A stretch of 64,000 nucleotides of DNA, taken from positions 129,592 through 193,591 of the forward strand of contig CAZWZL010000001.1 of NCBI GenBank assembly GCA_964638515.1, given 5' to 3'. Below the pieces are notes generated by a model. It was given only the letters and a program-made list of their open reading frames with translations. It ran no database searches and was not told where the DNA came from. Below are positions 34,171-42,813 of this stretch, piece by piece (the stretch's first letter is position 1; each line of letters opens with the position of its first letter). Position numbers and translations under genes: made by a program. This stretch comes from CAYPGJ01 sp964638515 (GTDB taxonomy: Bacteria > Planctomycetota > Phycisphaerae > Phycisphaerales > UBA1924).

Positions 34171-34631
34171 GGCTTGCGCTCGGCGGAGACCACCGGGGCT
34201 ATGACGCGCTTCACCGGCTGGCGGATCATCTGCGCGCGGCGCGGCACGAGGTGGTGGTGCTGGGGCCGAGCACGAAGGAGTCGTGCGATTACCCGGACGC
34301 GGCGTACGCGGTCGCTCGGGCGGTGTCGCAGGGCCAGGCGGACATGGGGGTGCTGTTCGACGGAACGGGGATCGGCTCGTGCATTTCGGCGAACAAGGTG
34401 AAGGGGATTCGGGCGGCGCTGGTGCATGACGAGATCACGGCGGAGATGTCTCGATCGCACAACGATGCGAACGTGATTTGCCTGTCGGCGGACCTGCTCG
34501 GGATGCGGCTGATCACGCAGATCGTCGACACGTGCCTGAAGACGCCATTTGCGGACAACCGGCACAGCAAGCGGGTGAAGAAGATCGCGGCGATCGAGGA
34601 GGGGAGGGACCCGGGGGAATTGGGGGGGTGA
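34167..34631 (+). CDS. rpiB: Ribose-5-phosphate isomerase B-like (RpiB/LacAB)
   Basis: 154-residue enzyme expected to interconvert ribose 5-phosphate and ribulose 5-phosphate or a related sugar phosphate. GGDHRG (D8), the glycine loop DGTGIGSCISANK at 65-77, and SRSHNDANV (H98) are typical. At the position of the catalytic Cys66 of E. coli RpiB this protein has Asp65. A cysteine occurs instead at 72, and the Glu used by the M. tuberculosis type is also missing. It is coupled to the YrdC-phosphatase gene. Overall fold is secure; the reaction chemistry may differ. Confidence 0.88.
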   Translation: MRLALGGDHRGYDALHRLADHLRAARHEVVVLGPSTKESCDYPDAAYAVARAVSQGQADMGVLFDGTGIGSCISANKVKGIRAALVHDEITAEMSRSHNDANVICLSADLLGMRLITQIVDTCLKTPFADNRHSKRVKKIAAIEEGRDPGELGG

Positions 34632-34774
34632 GGGTTCGATGGAACCGCGAAGCTGACGGGGCGTTTCACGAGGACGCGGGTTTCCCGCCGGCTTCGAAGG
34701 ACCGATGATCGGCTGTGGGCCCGAGCGTGCGGGTCTGGATGACGATCGGCTGTAACTCTGACAGAATGCGACCC

Positions 34775-35848
34775 ATGCGAACGACCGAGAAGCTGCGTGA
34801 GTTGGTGCGAGCCCTGTGCGTGACGGCTCTGAGCGCGACGCTGTTGGCGGGCGGCGCGCGGGCGAGGCAGGGGGAGATCGTGGTGTACTCGAGCGCGCAC
34901 CCGGCGGTGACAGACCTGCTGGTCGGGGCGTTCACCGACAAGACGGGGGTGCAAGTCCGGGTGGAGCGTGGCGAGAACGGCATCGGGAAAGACTGGCTGT
35001 TCGACACGCTCACGAAGGGCGCGGTGGGGGCGGATGCGGTGCTGGCGTGTGACGCGGTGCAGGCGGCGCGGCTCGCGAACGCCGGTGTGCTGGACGGGGT
35101 GGAGATCGAGGGCTCGGGCGTGCCGTCTTCGCATCGGGATGCGCAGGGGCGTTGGTATGGGTTCGGCGCACGGGCGCGCGTGCTGGCGTTTCAGGGGCAG
35201 ACGGCGCCGACGTATCCGCACCGGGACGGGGATGACCGTACGTTCACGAAGATGCGGGAGCTGTGGCATCCGAACATGTCCAAGAGCATGTTTGTCATGG
35301 CGCACCCGGAGGGAAGCTCGGCGGGATCACACCTGGCCGTGTTGTGGACGCTGTGGGAAAGGGGCGAGGCGCGTCGCTGGGATTTCCAGATGCATCGGCA
35401 GAAGATGCGGCTGGTCGGGACGGATGATGACGTCGTGAGCGCGCTGGCCAACGGCGAGGCGTTTGCCGGGATGGCGGACGCGGACGGCGTGTGGCGCGCG
35501 CGCGGGCAGGGCAAGGACGTGGGGATGGTCCCGCTGATCCACGACAGGCACACGATTCAGGACGAGGTCGAGAAGGAGTTCGGTGCGGTGATGCTGCCGC
35601 ACGCCGTTGGCGTGGCGCGAGGCGCGCGGAACGCGGAGGGCGCGCGGGCGTTCGCGGCGTTCGTCGCGTCGGGGGAGGCGGCGCGTCTGCTGGCCACATC
35701 GCCGTCGCGCCTGGCGCCGGTGATTCCGGAGGTGTCGCGGGAGTTTCCGGAACTCACGCCGGCGAACGCGCAGAGCATCGACTTTGCCGAGGCCGCGCGG
35801 GTGTACGAGGAAGCGATGTCGACTTTTCGCGAGGCGTTGCCGGGGTGA
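34775..35848 (+). CDS. ABC-type iron(III) substrate-binding protein
   Basis: Periplasmic solute-binding protein of 357 residues. The signal peptide covers about 1-26 (VRALCVTALSATLLAGGARA), and the mature protein opens with GEIVVYSSAHPAVTDLLVGAF, the FbpA/FutA-like start. Further family segments are GIGKDWLFDTL, WYGFGARARVLAF, a SAGSHLAVLW cleft segment, and a late PDVS-like stretch. The characteristic paired tyrosines of the iron site are not seen, so the ligand could be another metal or small anion. No permease or ATPase genes are adjacent. An ATG nine bases upstream is an alternative start. Confidence 0.8.
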   Translation: MRTTEKLRELVRALCVTALSATLLAGGARARQGEIVVYSSAHPAVTDLLVGAFTDKTGVQVRVERGENGIGKDWLFDTLTKGAVGADAVLACDAVQAARLANAGVLDGVEIEGSGVPSSHRDAQGRWYGFGARARVLAFQGQTAPTYPHRDGDDRTFTKMRELWHPNMSKSMFVMAHPEGSSAGSHLAVLWTLWERGEARRWDFQMHRQKMRLVGTDDDVVSALANGEAFAGMADADGVWRARGQGKDVGMVPLIHDRHTIQDEVEKEFGAVMLPHAVGVARGARNAEGARAFAAFVASGEAARLLATSPSRLAPVIPEVSREFPELTPANAQSIDFAEAARVYEEAMSTFREALPG

Positions 35849-35857
35849 GGGTCGGCC

Positions 35858-38380
35858 TCAGGGGTTGCTGATGGCGGCGTCGACGGCGGCGAAGCGTGAG
35901 GCGTAGGGCTCGCCGCCCATGGCGGGGTCGTTGAGTCGGAGGCGTGCGAGGGTGGCGCGGACCTGCTCGGTCTTGGATCCGTCCTCGTTGTTTCGAAGGA
36001 AGATCTCGAGGGCGCGGGACCACGCGTGCCAGTAGTGCTCGGTGGGTGACTGGCGTTGCTCGAGGGAGGTGACGACCGGGAGGAACGCTTCGTACGCGGC
36101 TTCGTCGTTGGCGAGCGCGAGGTACGCTTCGCCGAGCCACACGAGCGTTCGTGTGTCGGGGCCGTTGCGGGAGATGAGCTCGTTGAGGATTTCGATTGCT
36201 TCGGCGGCTTCTCCGGCGCGGGCGAGCGCTTCGCCGAGGTCGGCGCGCCAACGGTCGGCGGCTGCGGGCCCGAGGGGCTCCGCGGAGGCGAGAGCGAGGC
36301 GGGCGGCCGGGACGATGACCGATTGCACGAGCGATTTGGCTTCGTCGGGCTTGAGCGCGGCGTCGAGGGTCTTGGCGCGGGCCGTGGCGAGATTGATGAG
36401 CACGGCGCAGGCATCCGGCGCGAATTCTCTGGCGCCTTTGGCGAGTCGTTGTGAGGAGGCGAGCGCGTCGGCGAAGTCTCCGGCGTAGGCCTGCGCGTGG
36501 GTGAGCGCCACGAGAGCGGCACGGAACGTATCGCGTGCCCGCAGGGTGTCGGCGAACTCCACGGCGCGGAGGGCGGCGGTCTTGGCGTGGTCGGGCCGGT
36601 CAAGCGTGACGAGCGAGGCCGCGGATGCGCTGAAGGCCAGCACGCGGAGCGTGTCGGCGGCGCGTCGATCGTTTTCGGAGGCTCCGGCGGGGATCGCGTC
36701 CGCGGCCCTGAGCGCGGTGTCGGCGCGTTCGAGGATGCGTTGCGCGAGGAGCGTCTGGGCCTCGGACTGCGCGGCGCGATCCATGGCGGCGCTGAGCGAG
36801 CGGAGCAGCGTGACGTGTCCTTCGATGCTCAGTTGGCCGCCGTCGCCGGCGCGGTCGATCTGCTCGAGCGCTTCGTCGATCTGTCCCTTCTCGAGGAGGA
36901 TGTCGGCGAGCTTCTCGCGCCAAGATCTCGTCGGGCGGGCATCGGGGAAGGACTCGATGCCGATGCGGAGGGATTCTTCGAGCAGATCGCGCGGCACGGG
37001 GATGTCGGGTCGCGACGCGGCCCAGCGAGAGGTGTAGAACACGGCGGAGATGACGCTGGGCAGCGCGAGCTCCTCGGCATTGGGATACTCGCGTCCGGCG
37101 CGCTGGAAGAGACGGATGGCGGGGATGAGCCGCTCGTCGTCCTCGTAGGCCTTGGCCTCGGAAACGCGCAGGTCGCCGAGCGCGCGCAGGGCCATGGCGG
37201 CGAGATCGTTGAGCGTTCGGAGCCGGTCGGAGCCGGGCTGGGTGACGGACTCGAGCAACGTGACGGCGCCCTCGAAGCCGCCGGGCGACGTGGAGAGCGC
37301 GATGCCTCGCGCGAGCGCGACGATGGGAGGAAGTGCGAGGCATTCCTCGATGCTCAACGGCGCGAGCCTGTTGATCTTGCCGAGCACGAGCGATCGGCGC
37401 TGTGAGGGTTCGAGCCCGAAGTCTTCGCGCTGGAGGAGGCGCTCGTAGAGGGCGAAGGCCTGGGTCAACGCGAGGTCGCGGGCGGGGCCGGGCGGGGCGG
37501 CCGCCGCGTCGGCGAAGGCGATGCGGGCCTCGACGTCGGTGGCCAACAGTGTGGGCACCACCATGGCGCGTCCGTCCATGAGGAAGGGCGGCGCGTTGAC
37601 GGCCTTGCGGAGCGAGTCGCGGGCCGCGGCGGAGCCTTGCGAGCCCAGGAGCGCGAGCGCGCGACCGAGTTGCGCTTCCATCCGGGTGGTGAGGGCGGAG
37701 CGCTTGAGGAGCGCGGCGTCGAACTCGGTGAGCGCGTTGGCGGGCTGGCCCAGGATGAGGGCGCACTGGCCGAGGATGACTCGTCGGCGCGCTTCGAGGT
37801 CTTCCTGGGCCGGGCGGACGCCCGAGGCGGCGGCCACGGCGTCCAGGGTGAGTTTGTTTCGTGTTGTGGGATCGTGGTCGAGCCCTGCGAGGATGACGGC
37901 GGCGCGGGCGCGCACGAGGGGCGCGGGGAGTTCCCGGAGTCGCTGGAGGGATTCCTGCGCGGGCGTGTCGCCGGCTTGCTCGGCGGCCGCGATCTCGGCT
38001 TCGATTCGTTCGGCGGCGCGAAGGCTCAGGGCGTGGGCCTCGGTCGCGATCGGCGCGACGATCGCGCGTTGCGAATCGAGGAGCACGCCGAACATGGCGG
38101 CGGCGTCGGAGCCGTCCCATGCGAACCGGGAGAGCAGGGCCTCGATCTGCTCGAGGAGCAGCGAGGAGGGGGCGTTGTCGGCGAGCGACTCGATGAGTGC
38201 GCGGCGTTGCGCGAGGGAGTCATCGAGCGCGCGGAGGCGCTCGGCGTCGGGGAGGCGCGCATCGGTGGAGCGGAGCGCGAGTTCGCGGATCTCGGTGGCG
38301 CGGCTGTCGGCGCCGGAGGGTTGGGCCGAGGCGAGCCCGGCGAGGAGGATGAGCGCGATGGGGAGGAGTGGACGGTTCAT
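35858..38380 (-). CDS. Secreted TPR-like helical repeat protein
   Basis: 840 residues starting with a clear signal peptide (MNRPLLPIALILLAGLASAQ, cleavage after SAQ expected). The rest is almost entirely helical, with repeated Ala/Leu-rich helix pairs and TPR-like motifs (for example KGQIDEALEQIDRAGDGGQL, and LVWLGEAYLALANDEAAYEA near the C-terminus). It probably scaffolds protein interactions in the periplasm. Its start overlaps the VWA gene's stop (ATGA), suggesting that the two proteins work together. No enzyme motif is seen. Confidence 0.75.
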   Translation of the reverse strand: MNRPLLPIALILLAGLASAQPSGADSRATEIRELALRSTDARLPDAERLRALDDSLAQRRALIESLADNAPSSLLLEQIEALLSRFAWDGSDAAAMFGVLLDSQRAIVAPIATEAHALSLRAAERIEAEIAAAEQAGDTPAQESLQRLRELPAPLVRARAAVILAGLDHDPTTRNKLTLDAVAAASGVRPAQEDLEARRRVILGQCALILGQPANALTEFDAALLKRSALTTRMEAQLGRALALLGSQGSAAARDSLRKAVNAPPFLMDGRAMVVPTLLATDVEARIAFADAAAAPPGPARDLALTQAFALYERLLQREDFGLEPSQRRSLVLGKINRLAPLSIEECLALPPIVALARGIALSTSPGGFEGAVTLLESVTQPGSDRLRTLNDLAAMALRALGDLRVSEAKAYEDDERLIPAIRLFQRAGREYPNAEELALPSVISAVFYTSRWAASRPDIPVPRDLLEESLRIGIESFPDARPTRSWREKLADILLEKGQIDEALEQIDRAGDGGQLSIEGHVTLLRSLSAAMDRAAQSEAQTLLAQRILERADTALRAADAIPAGASENDRRAADTLRVLAFSASAASLVTLDRPDHAKTAALRAVEFADTLRARDTFRAALVALTHAQAYAGDFADALASSQRLAKGAREFAPDACAVLINLATARAKTLDAALKPDEAKSLVQSVIVPAARLALASAEPLGPAAADRWRADLGEALARAGEAAEAIEILNELISRNGPDTRTLVWLGEAYLALANDEAAYEAFLPVVTSLEQRQSPTEHYWHAWSRALEIFLRNNEDGSKTEQVRATLARLRLNDPAMGGEPYASRFAAVDAAISNP

Positions 38381-39357
38381 TCGATGCCCAGATCCTTTCG
38401 GCTGATGAAGCGGAAGGCGTCGCCTCCGCCGTAGGTCAACGCTATGGCTTCGATGAGTCCCGAAGGATCGGGGTCGAAGAACTGGATCACTTTGATGGAG
38501 GCTGTGGCGCCCCGGGCGGCTCGGGCGAGCCTTGCGAGCGAGGCTTCGCGTTGGCGCGCGCTCGCGGCGGGCGCGTCGATCGTTTCGCCGAGCCCGCCCT
38601 TGACGACGAGAAACACGACGTCCGGGTTGAGTCGGAGGGCGCGTTCGAGGGCGTCGACGGCGTCGCCTCGTCGGTCGGGCTCGAGGGCGCGCAGCCAGGC
38701 GCCGGCGGCGCGTTTGGATTCGTCGGTGGCGCGAACGAGTGTGCGTCCGAGGTTGGGAGGTGATTCGGCGCCCCGCCCGCTGAACACGACGACCTGGAAC
38801 CACTGCGTGCCGGAGAGACCGTCGAGGGAGCGATCGAGCTCGCGCGCGATGGTGGGGAGCGCGGCGACCATGGAGCCGGAAGCGTCGAGCACATAGACGA
38901 TGCGCTGAGCCTGAGAGTCGCCTCGTGTGCCGAACATCTGGGGGGCGGGGGCGGAGAGTGCGGCGTTGTGGAGTGTCTCGAGGGGCGTGTGTGCCGGGGC
39001 GGGCGGCTCGATGGGGGCGACGGTGACGCTGACCTCGGACCAGCCCGGGGGCGGGGTTTGCGCGGCGCGATCGGGCATGGTCACTTTGGTGGAGGTGGCC
39101 GGGCGAGGGGCCGCGGGCTGGGCGGAGGGGATGGGAGCGTCGGAAAGCGGGGCTTGGGAGACGGGCACGACCGCGATGGACGCGGGCTCGGCGGTGCCGG
39201 TTCCCCGCTGCGGCGCGGAGGAGGCGACGATTCCCAGCCCGGCTGCGGCAAGCCCGGCGTGAATGACCAGCGACACGGCCCAGGGCGAAGCATGGGCCGC
39301 GGCGCGTGGGAGCGTCCAGGCTGGTCGCGGGAGGGGCATGTGAGGATTCTCGGCCAT
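38377..39357 (-). CDS. VWA-domain membrane protein
   Basis: 326 residues. A hydrophobic helix at about 26-46 (AVSLVIHAGLAAAGLGIVAS) is followed by a Pro/Ala/Thr-rich linker to about 145, then a von Willebrand factor A domain. The MIDAS motif is DASGSM, with a later Thr in SGTQWF and an Asp/Glu-rich loop further on. VWA proteins bind partners through a metal ion. It is encoded with the TPR-like secreted protein, a common VWA/TPR pairing in planctomycetes, and ends 66 bases before a DoxX-like gene. Confidence 0.8.
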   Translation of the reverse strand: MAENPHMPLPRPAWTLPRAAAHASPWAVSLVIHAGLAAAGLGIVASSAPQRGTGTAEPASIAVVPVSQAPLSDAPIPSAQPAAPRPATSTKVTMPDRAAQTPPPGWSEVSVTVAPIEPPAPAHTPLETLHNAALSAPAPQMFGTRGDSQAQRIVYVLDASGSMVAALPTIARELDRSLDGLSGTQWFQVVVFSGRGAESPPNLGRTLVRATDESKRAAGAWLRALEPDRRGDAVDALERALRLNPDVVFLVVKGGLGETIDAPAASARQREASLARLARAARGATASIKVIQFFDPDPSGLIEAIALTYGGGDAFRFISRKDLGIE

Positions 39358-39423
39358 CAGACGCCCGGACGATAGCGCTCCGATGGCGGGGCGCGGGCGG
39401 GGATGGCGATTCAGAGGCGTCGG

Positions 39424-40239
39424 TTATTCGTCTTCCGAGTTCGCTGCCTGACCGCTGGAGCGTGACCCGCCGAACACGAAGGAGTCAACGCTGAGCCAGC
39501 CGGCGCCGATGCAGGCCACGCCGAAGGCGCAGGCCAACGCGCACATCTGAAGTGCGAAGGATTGCCACGCCTGGAACGCCGAGAGTTCGGGAAGGAGGAA
39601 GAGGAATTGTTTGGGGGCGTTGATGGCCGGCCCGATGGTGGCGAGCCAGAGGGCCCCGAGCATGACGCCGACGAGGCCGAGCGCGGCGAACTGCGCCATG
39701 AAACCGACGAGCACGAGGGAGCCGGCGATGAGTTCGGTGAGCGCGACGGCCCATGCGAGTCGAGCGGGCCACGCGCTCTCGCCGAGCGTCTTGGGCCAGA
39801 GGCGCATGGGTCGGCTGCCGTCTTCGCGCTCGGCGGGATCGGCGGCCGAGGAGCGCAGGAGCAGGGCGACGCGGTACAGACCGGCGAGATTGACATTGGC
39901 GTCGAATTCGGCGGGGGTAAACCGACGGCCAGCGACGCTGGAGGTGGACGCGAGAGCGCTGCTCGAGGGCTTCGCGGGCTCGGGAAGGGGCGCGTCGGGG
40001 TCGCTCGACTTGGGTGGGGTTGTGGAGGGGGCGGCAGGTGGCGTGGCGGTTTCGGCGCTGGGGCGAGCCGCGGCCACGGCTGCGCTCACGCCCATGTTGG
40101 CGAGCGCGGCCAGATCGTCGGGGGAGTAGGCGGACTTGGTGAGGACCTTGCCATGCCCGGCCCAGATGAAGGTGACGCCGAGGGCGAGGCGAAAGAGGAC
40201 GGGCGCGAGTCTCAGTCCGGCGGTTTGACGGAGTCCCAT
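39424..40239 (-). CDS. DoxX-family membrane protein with a long inserted linker
   Basis: 271 residues. The first helix contains APVLFRLALGVTFIWAGHGKVL (residues about 11-32), the DoxX signature. Instead of the usual short loop there is a Pro/Ser/Ala-rich segment and a soluble stretch (about 50-155). Three more helices then follow (ARLAWAVALTELIAGSLVLVGF and onward). DoxX proteins are linked to quinone or thiosulfate metabolism and to detoxification, but the role here is unknown. The ATG at 40237-40239 has AAGGA about eight bases upstream. Confidence 0.75.
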   Translation of the reverse strand: MGLRQTAGLRLAPVLFRLALGVTFIWAGHGKVLTKSAYSPDDLAALANMGVSAAVAAARPSAETATPPAAPSTTPPKSSDPDAPLPEPAKPSSSALASTSSVAGRRFTPAEFDANVNLAGLYRVALLLRSSAADPAEREDGSRPMRLWPKTLGESAWPARLAWAVALTELIAGSLVLVGFMAQFAALGLVGVMLGALWLATIGPAINAPKQFLFLLPELSAFQAWQSFALQMCALACAFGVACIGAGWLSVDSFVFGGSRSSGQAANSEDE

Positions 40240-40393
40240 GGGCGGTGGTTCCTTTCGGCTGGCCGACCGGAGGTGGCGGCGGGCCGCGGGTTCTTTCGGA
40301 TTCTGAGCGCACGCTTTGCGCGGCCGCTCCTCCTGTACAGGTCATTCATCGACCAGACGCCCGAGAACACCACATTTGGCGTGCGGTGCGCCA

Positions 40394-40421
40394 TTGACCG
40401 GAGGGGTGTGGCGGCGAGAAT
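40394..40421 (+). promoter_or_regulatory. Sigma-70-like promoter of tRNA-Leu
   Basis: TTGACC at 40394-40399 and GAGAAT at 40416-40421 are separated by 16 bases. A start site near 40428 falls just ahead of the tRNA 5' end at 40431, as expected for a stable RNA promoter. Confidence 0.55.
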
Positions 40422-40430
40422 CCGGAAACT

Positions 40431-40516
40431 GCGGGCGTGGCGGAATTGGGAGACGCGCTGGATTTAGGTTCCAGTGGGGGTGAAACCCCGTACAGGTTCA
40501 AGTCCTGTCGCCCGCA
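40431..40516 (+). tRNA. tRNA-Leu (anticodon TAG)
   Basis: An 86-base tRNA with the long variable arm of a class II tRNA. Acceptor arms 40431-40437 and 40509-40515 pair fully (GCGGGCG with CGCCCGC) with discriminator A at 40516. The anticodon stem CTGGA/TCCAG encloses loop TTTAGGT, giving anticodon TAG for CUA/CUG codons. The variable arm is GTGGGGGTGAAACCCCGT, and the T-loop is GTTCAAGTC. The CCA end is not encoded. Confidence 0.97.
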
Positions 40517-40561
40517 CTTGACCTGGGGCCCGGAGGCGGCCACTCTTTCGGCAAGGACTCT

Positions 40562-40816
40562 ATGCGGATCACCGGCCCGTCCAACCCGTTTCACGTTGCC
40601 AGGGCGTATGCCCCGGGCGCGACGCCCGCGGTGCAGATTCCGTCCGGGCCTCAGAGGCTGGTGGCCGGGAAGGTGGCCGGGGGCGTGAACTTTGTGGGTG
40701 GGTCGGGCGCAACGAACCCGACGAACGGGGTGTACGCGATGTACTCCCATCCGGCGGATCGCAACGCCGCGGCCACTGGGGTTGCGTTGGGCCGACGCAT
40801 CGACGTCGCGGGTTGA
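40562..40816 (+). CDS. Small hypothetical protein (84 aa)
   Basis: 84 residues, MRITGPSNPF to RRIDVAG, with AAGGA five bases upstream of the ATG. It is Gly/Ala/Pro-rich without membrane segment or known motif, and has turn-forming GSG and NPTNG stretches. It sits between tRNA-Leu and holB, all plus-strand. The ribosome-binding site and regular codon usage support it, but I do not recognise it. Confidence 0.55.
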   Translation: MRITGPSNPFHVARAYAPGATPAVQIPSGPQRLVAGKVAGGVNFVGGSGATNPTNGVYAMYSHPADRNAAATGVALGRRIDVAG

Positions 40817-40863
40817 TTTGATCGGGGGAACGGGCGGCGCCGCGCGGTACCCTCTCCGTCAGC

Positions 40864-41937
40864 ATGCCGTTTCCCACGATGGATCAGATTCAGGGGCAGA
40901 CCCGCGCGATCGAGACGCTGGACGCGGCGATCGGCGCGGATCGGGTGCACCACGCGTGGATCTTCCACGGCCCGGCGGGCGTCGGGAAGCACACGACGGC
41001 GCTGGCGTTTGCGGGAGTGCTGCTTGACCCGACCACGTCCCCGGACCTGTCGTCGCGGATCCGTCCGGAGGACGGAAGCGCGACAAGGACGTTGCTGGAG
41101 AGCGGGGCGCATCCCGATCTGCACCTGGTTTCGAAGGAGATGGCGTCGTTTTCTCGAGAGCAGCGGGTGCGTGATTCGAAGCAGCGGTCGATCCCGGTGG
41201 AGGTGATCCGGGAGTTTCTGATCGAGCCCGCGGGGCTTTCGACCGCGGTGTCAAGCGGGGCGCGCGCGGGCAAAGTGTTCGTGGTGGATGAGGCGCACCT
41301 GCTGCAGGCCGGGGAGGGCGCTGCGGCCAATGCCGTGCTGAAGGTGCTCGAAGAACCGCCTTCGGGCGTGGTGATCATTCTGGTGACGGACGATGAGCAG
41401 GCGTTGCTGCCGACGATTCGATCGCGCTGTCGGCGGGTGGCCTTCGGCGCGCTGGACGAGGCATCGATGCGCTCGTGGATACGGGATTCGGGCGTGGAGA
41501 TTCCCAAGGGGAGGGGGGCGGACCTGTTGGAGTTTGCGGCCGGTTCGCCCGGACGGCTCCGGCTCGCTCTGGATGCGGGCGTGGCGGGCTGGATGGACCG
41601 GCTCGATCCGATGCTGGCGCAGGCTTGGGGCGGGACCTATGCGCCCGAGCTGGCCGGGGCCATGCAAGAGATCGTGAAGACGTACGCCGAGGCGAAGGCG
41701 AAGGAATCGAGCGAGGCGAGCAAGGATGTGGCGAATCGTCTCGCGATGGACTTGTTGTTTTCGTTGTTGCATGCGCGCGTGCGTCGTCGTTTGCGGGAGA
41801 GCGCGGGGGATCGAGCCCGGGCGCGTCGGCCCTTGCGCGATGGCGACGCGATTGACTCGGCGGAGCGATTGATCGCGTCGAACGCGAACGCGGCACTGGC
41901 GATCGAGCATCTCGTGCTGGAGCTGTCGAAGGCGTGA
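40864..41937 (+). CDS. holB: DNA polymerase III delta' subunit
   Basis: 357-residue clamp-loader ATPase-like subunit. QIQGQTRAIETLDAAI and HHAWIFHGPAGVGKHT (Walker A at 36-44) open it. KVFVVDEAHLLQAGEGAANAVLKVLEEPP-like Walker B and sensor segments follow (with an extra AA), then TIRSRCRRVAFGAL (SRC motif). The zinc-binding cysteines of DnaX are missing, which distinguishes it from gamma/tau. C-terminal helices of the clamp-loader collar complete it. It works with DnaX and HolA at the replication fork. Confidence 0.9.
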   Translation: MPFPTMDQIQGQTRAIETLDAAIGADRVHHAWIFHGPAGVGKHTTALAFAGVLLDPTTSPDLSSRIRPEDGSATRTLLESGAHPDLHLVSKEMASFSREQRVRDSKQRSIPVEVIREFLIEPAGLSTAVSSGARAGKVFVVDEAHLLQAGEGAAANAVLKVLEEPPSGVVIILVTDDEQALLPTIRSRCRRVAFGALDEASMRSWIRDSGVEIPKGRGADLLEFAAGSPGRLRLALDAGVAGWMDRLDPMLAQAWGGTYAPELAGAMQEIVKTYAEAKAKESSEASKDVANRLAMDLLFSLLHARVRRRLRESAGDRARARRPLRDGDAIDSAERLIASNANAALAIEHLVLELSKA

Positions 41938-41949
41938 AGGCCGGTCGAT

Positions 41950-42801
41950 TCACGCGGGCGAGATGACGCTGACGCCGACCGCGATGCTCATCGCCACCGC
42001 GGCCACGAACCACGCCACGCCCGCGCCGCCGGGGTTGCCCTTGGCGAACGACCAGCCTGCGAGGCCCGCGCCGATGCCGGCGATCACGCCTGCGCTCCAG
42101 TGCCACCAGTCCCAACCGGCGCCGATCATGGCCAAGGCCATGGTGGCGAGCATCCACACCCAGGCCAGCTTTCCTGCCCCAGAGACCCCCATCCGTGTAG
42201 CGACGGTGGGAACGCCCCGCGCGGCGTCCTGCAGCCCGTCACGCGCCAGCGCCGCGATCACGAAGGCGCCCAGGGCCACGGCGCCGAGACAAGAAACACC
42301 GATCAAGGGAGTGGTTGGTGTGGCGTGGGCGCTCTCGTCGGGGAGATTGGCGGCGATGATCAGGCCGGGCAGCGCGAGGGCCACGGCGGGCCCCAACGCT
42401 TCGAGGCCTCGATAGCGCGTCGTCACGGCGCACGATCTTCCGTGCCAATGCGTCAGGCCCCCGGCGGCCAGGAACCCGAGCCCCACGCGCCAGGACGCGG
42501 CCAGCAGCGCGAGACACAACGCGCCGAACAGCATGCTCAGCAGCAGGCCGGTCCACGCCAGCGGGTCGATCGGCGCGCCTTCCGGCTCGCGCGAAAGTCC
42601 CAGGCGCGAGCCGAGCCCCGCTTCGCTCTCTGAGCGCGCGGCGCCGACAAACCAGAGCCAGACAAGGAGCGTGTGCGCCCCGGCCACGAGCAGGCCGAGC
42701 AGGCCTTCTCCCGCGTGCTCGAGCGCCTTGGCCCATACGAGCGCGTACGCGATCGTCAGGAGGGGGGCGTGCGCGCGGATGGATGCAAGGGCCGCGATCA
42801 T
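41950..42801 (-). CDS. UbiA-superfamily-like integral membrane protein
   Basis: 283 residues with about eight hydrophobic helices. Near residues 205-222 is ARDGLQDAARGVPTVATRMG, close to the second Asp-rich motif of UbiA prenyltransferases (D-x-x-x-D followed by GK/RxT). The first NDxxDxxxD motif at the equivalent N-terminal loop is missing; that region reads ARSESEAGLGSRLGLSREPE. It may be a divergent prenyltransferase, perhaps inactive. A TAGGAT box lies six bases before its ATG. Confidence 0.6.
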   Translation of the reverse strand: MIAALASIRAHAPLLTIAYALVWAKALEHAGEGLLGLLVAGAHTLLVWLWFVGAARSESEAGLGSRLGLSREPEGAPIDPLAWTGLLLSMLFGALCLALLAASWRVGLGFLAAGGLTHWHGRSCAVTTRYRGLEALGPAVALALPGLIIAANLPDESAHATPTTPLIGVSCLGAVALGAFVIAALARDGLQDAARGVPTVATRMGVSGAGKLAWVWMLATMALAMIGAGWDWWHWSAGVIAGIGAGLAGWSFAKGNPGGAGVAWFVAAVAMSIAVGVSVISPA

Positions 42802-42807
42802 GGCTCG

Positions 42808-42813
42808 ATCCTA
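42808..42813 (-). promoter_or_regulatory. -10-like TAGGAT box before the UbiA-like gene
   Basis: TAGGAT on the minus strand ends six bases before the ATG at 42801, another case of a near-leaderless start signal. Confidence 0.4.

Noticed and set aside
34632..34774. A GCGGG-TTT-CCCGC hairpin after rpiB as a terminator
   Set aside because: The stem is only 5 bp and no T-run follows. It is not convincing.
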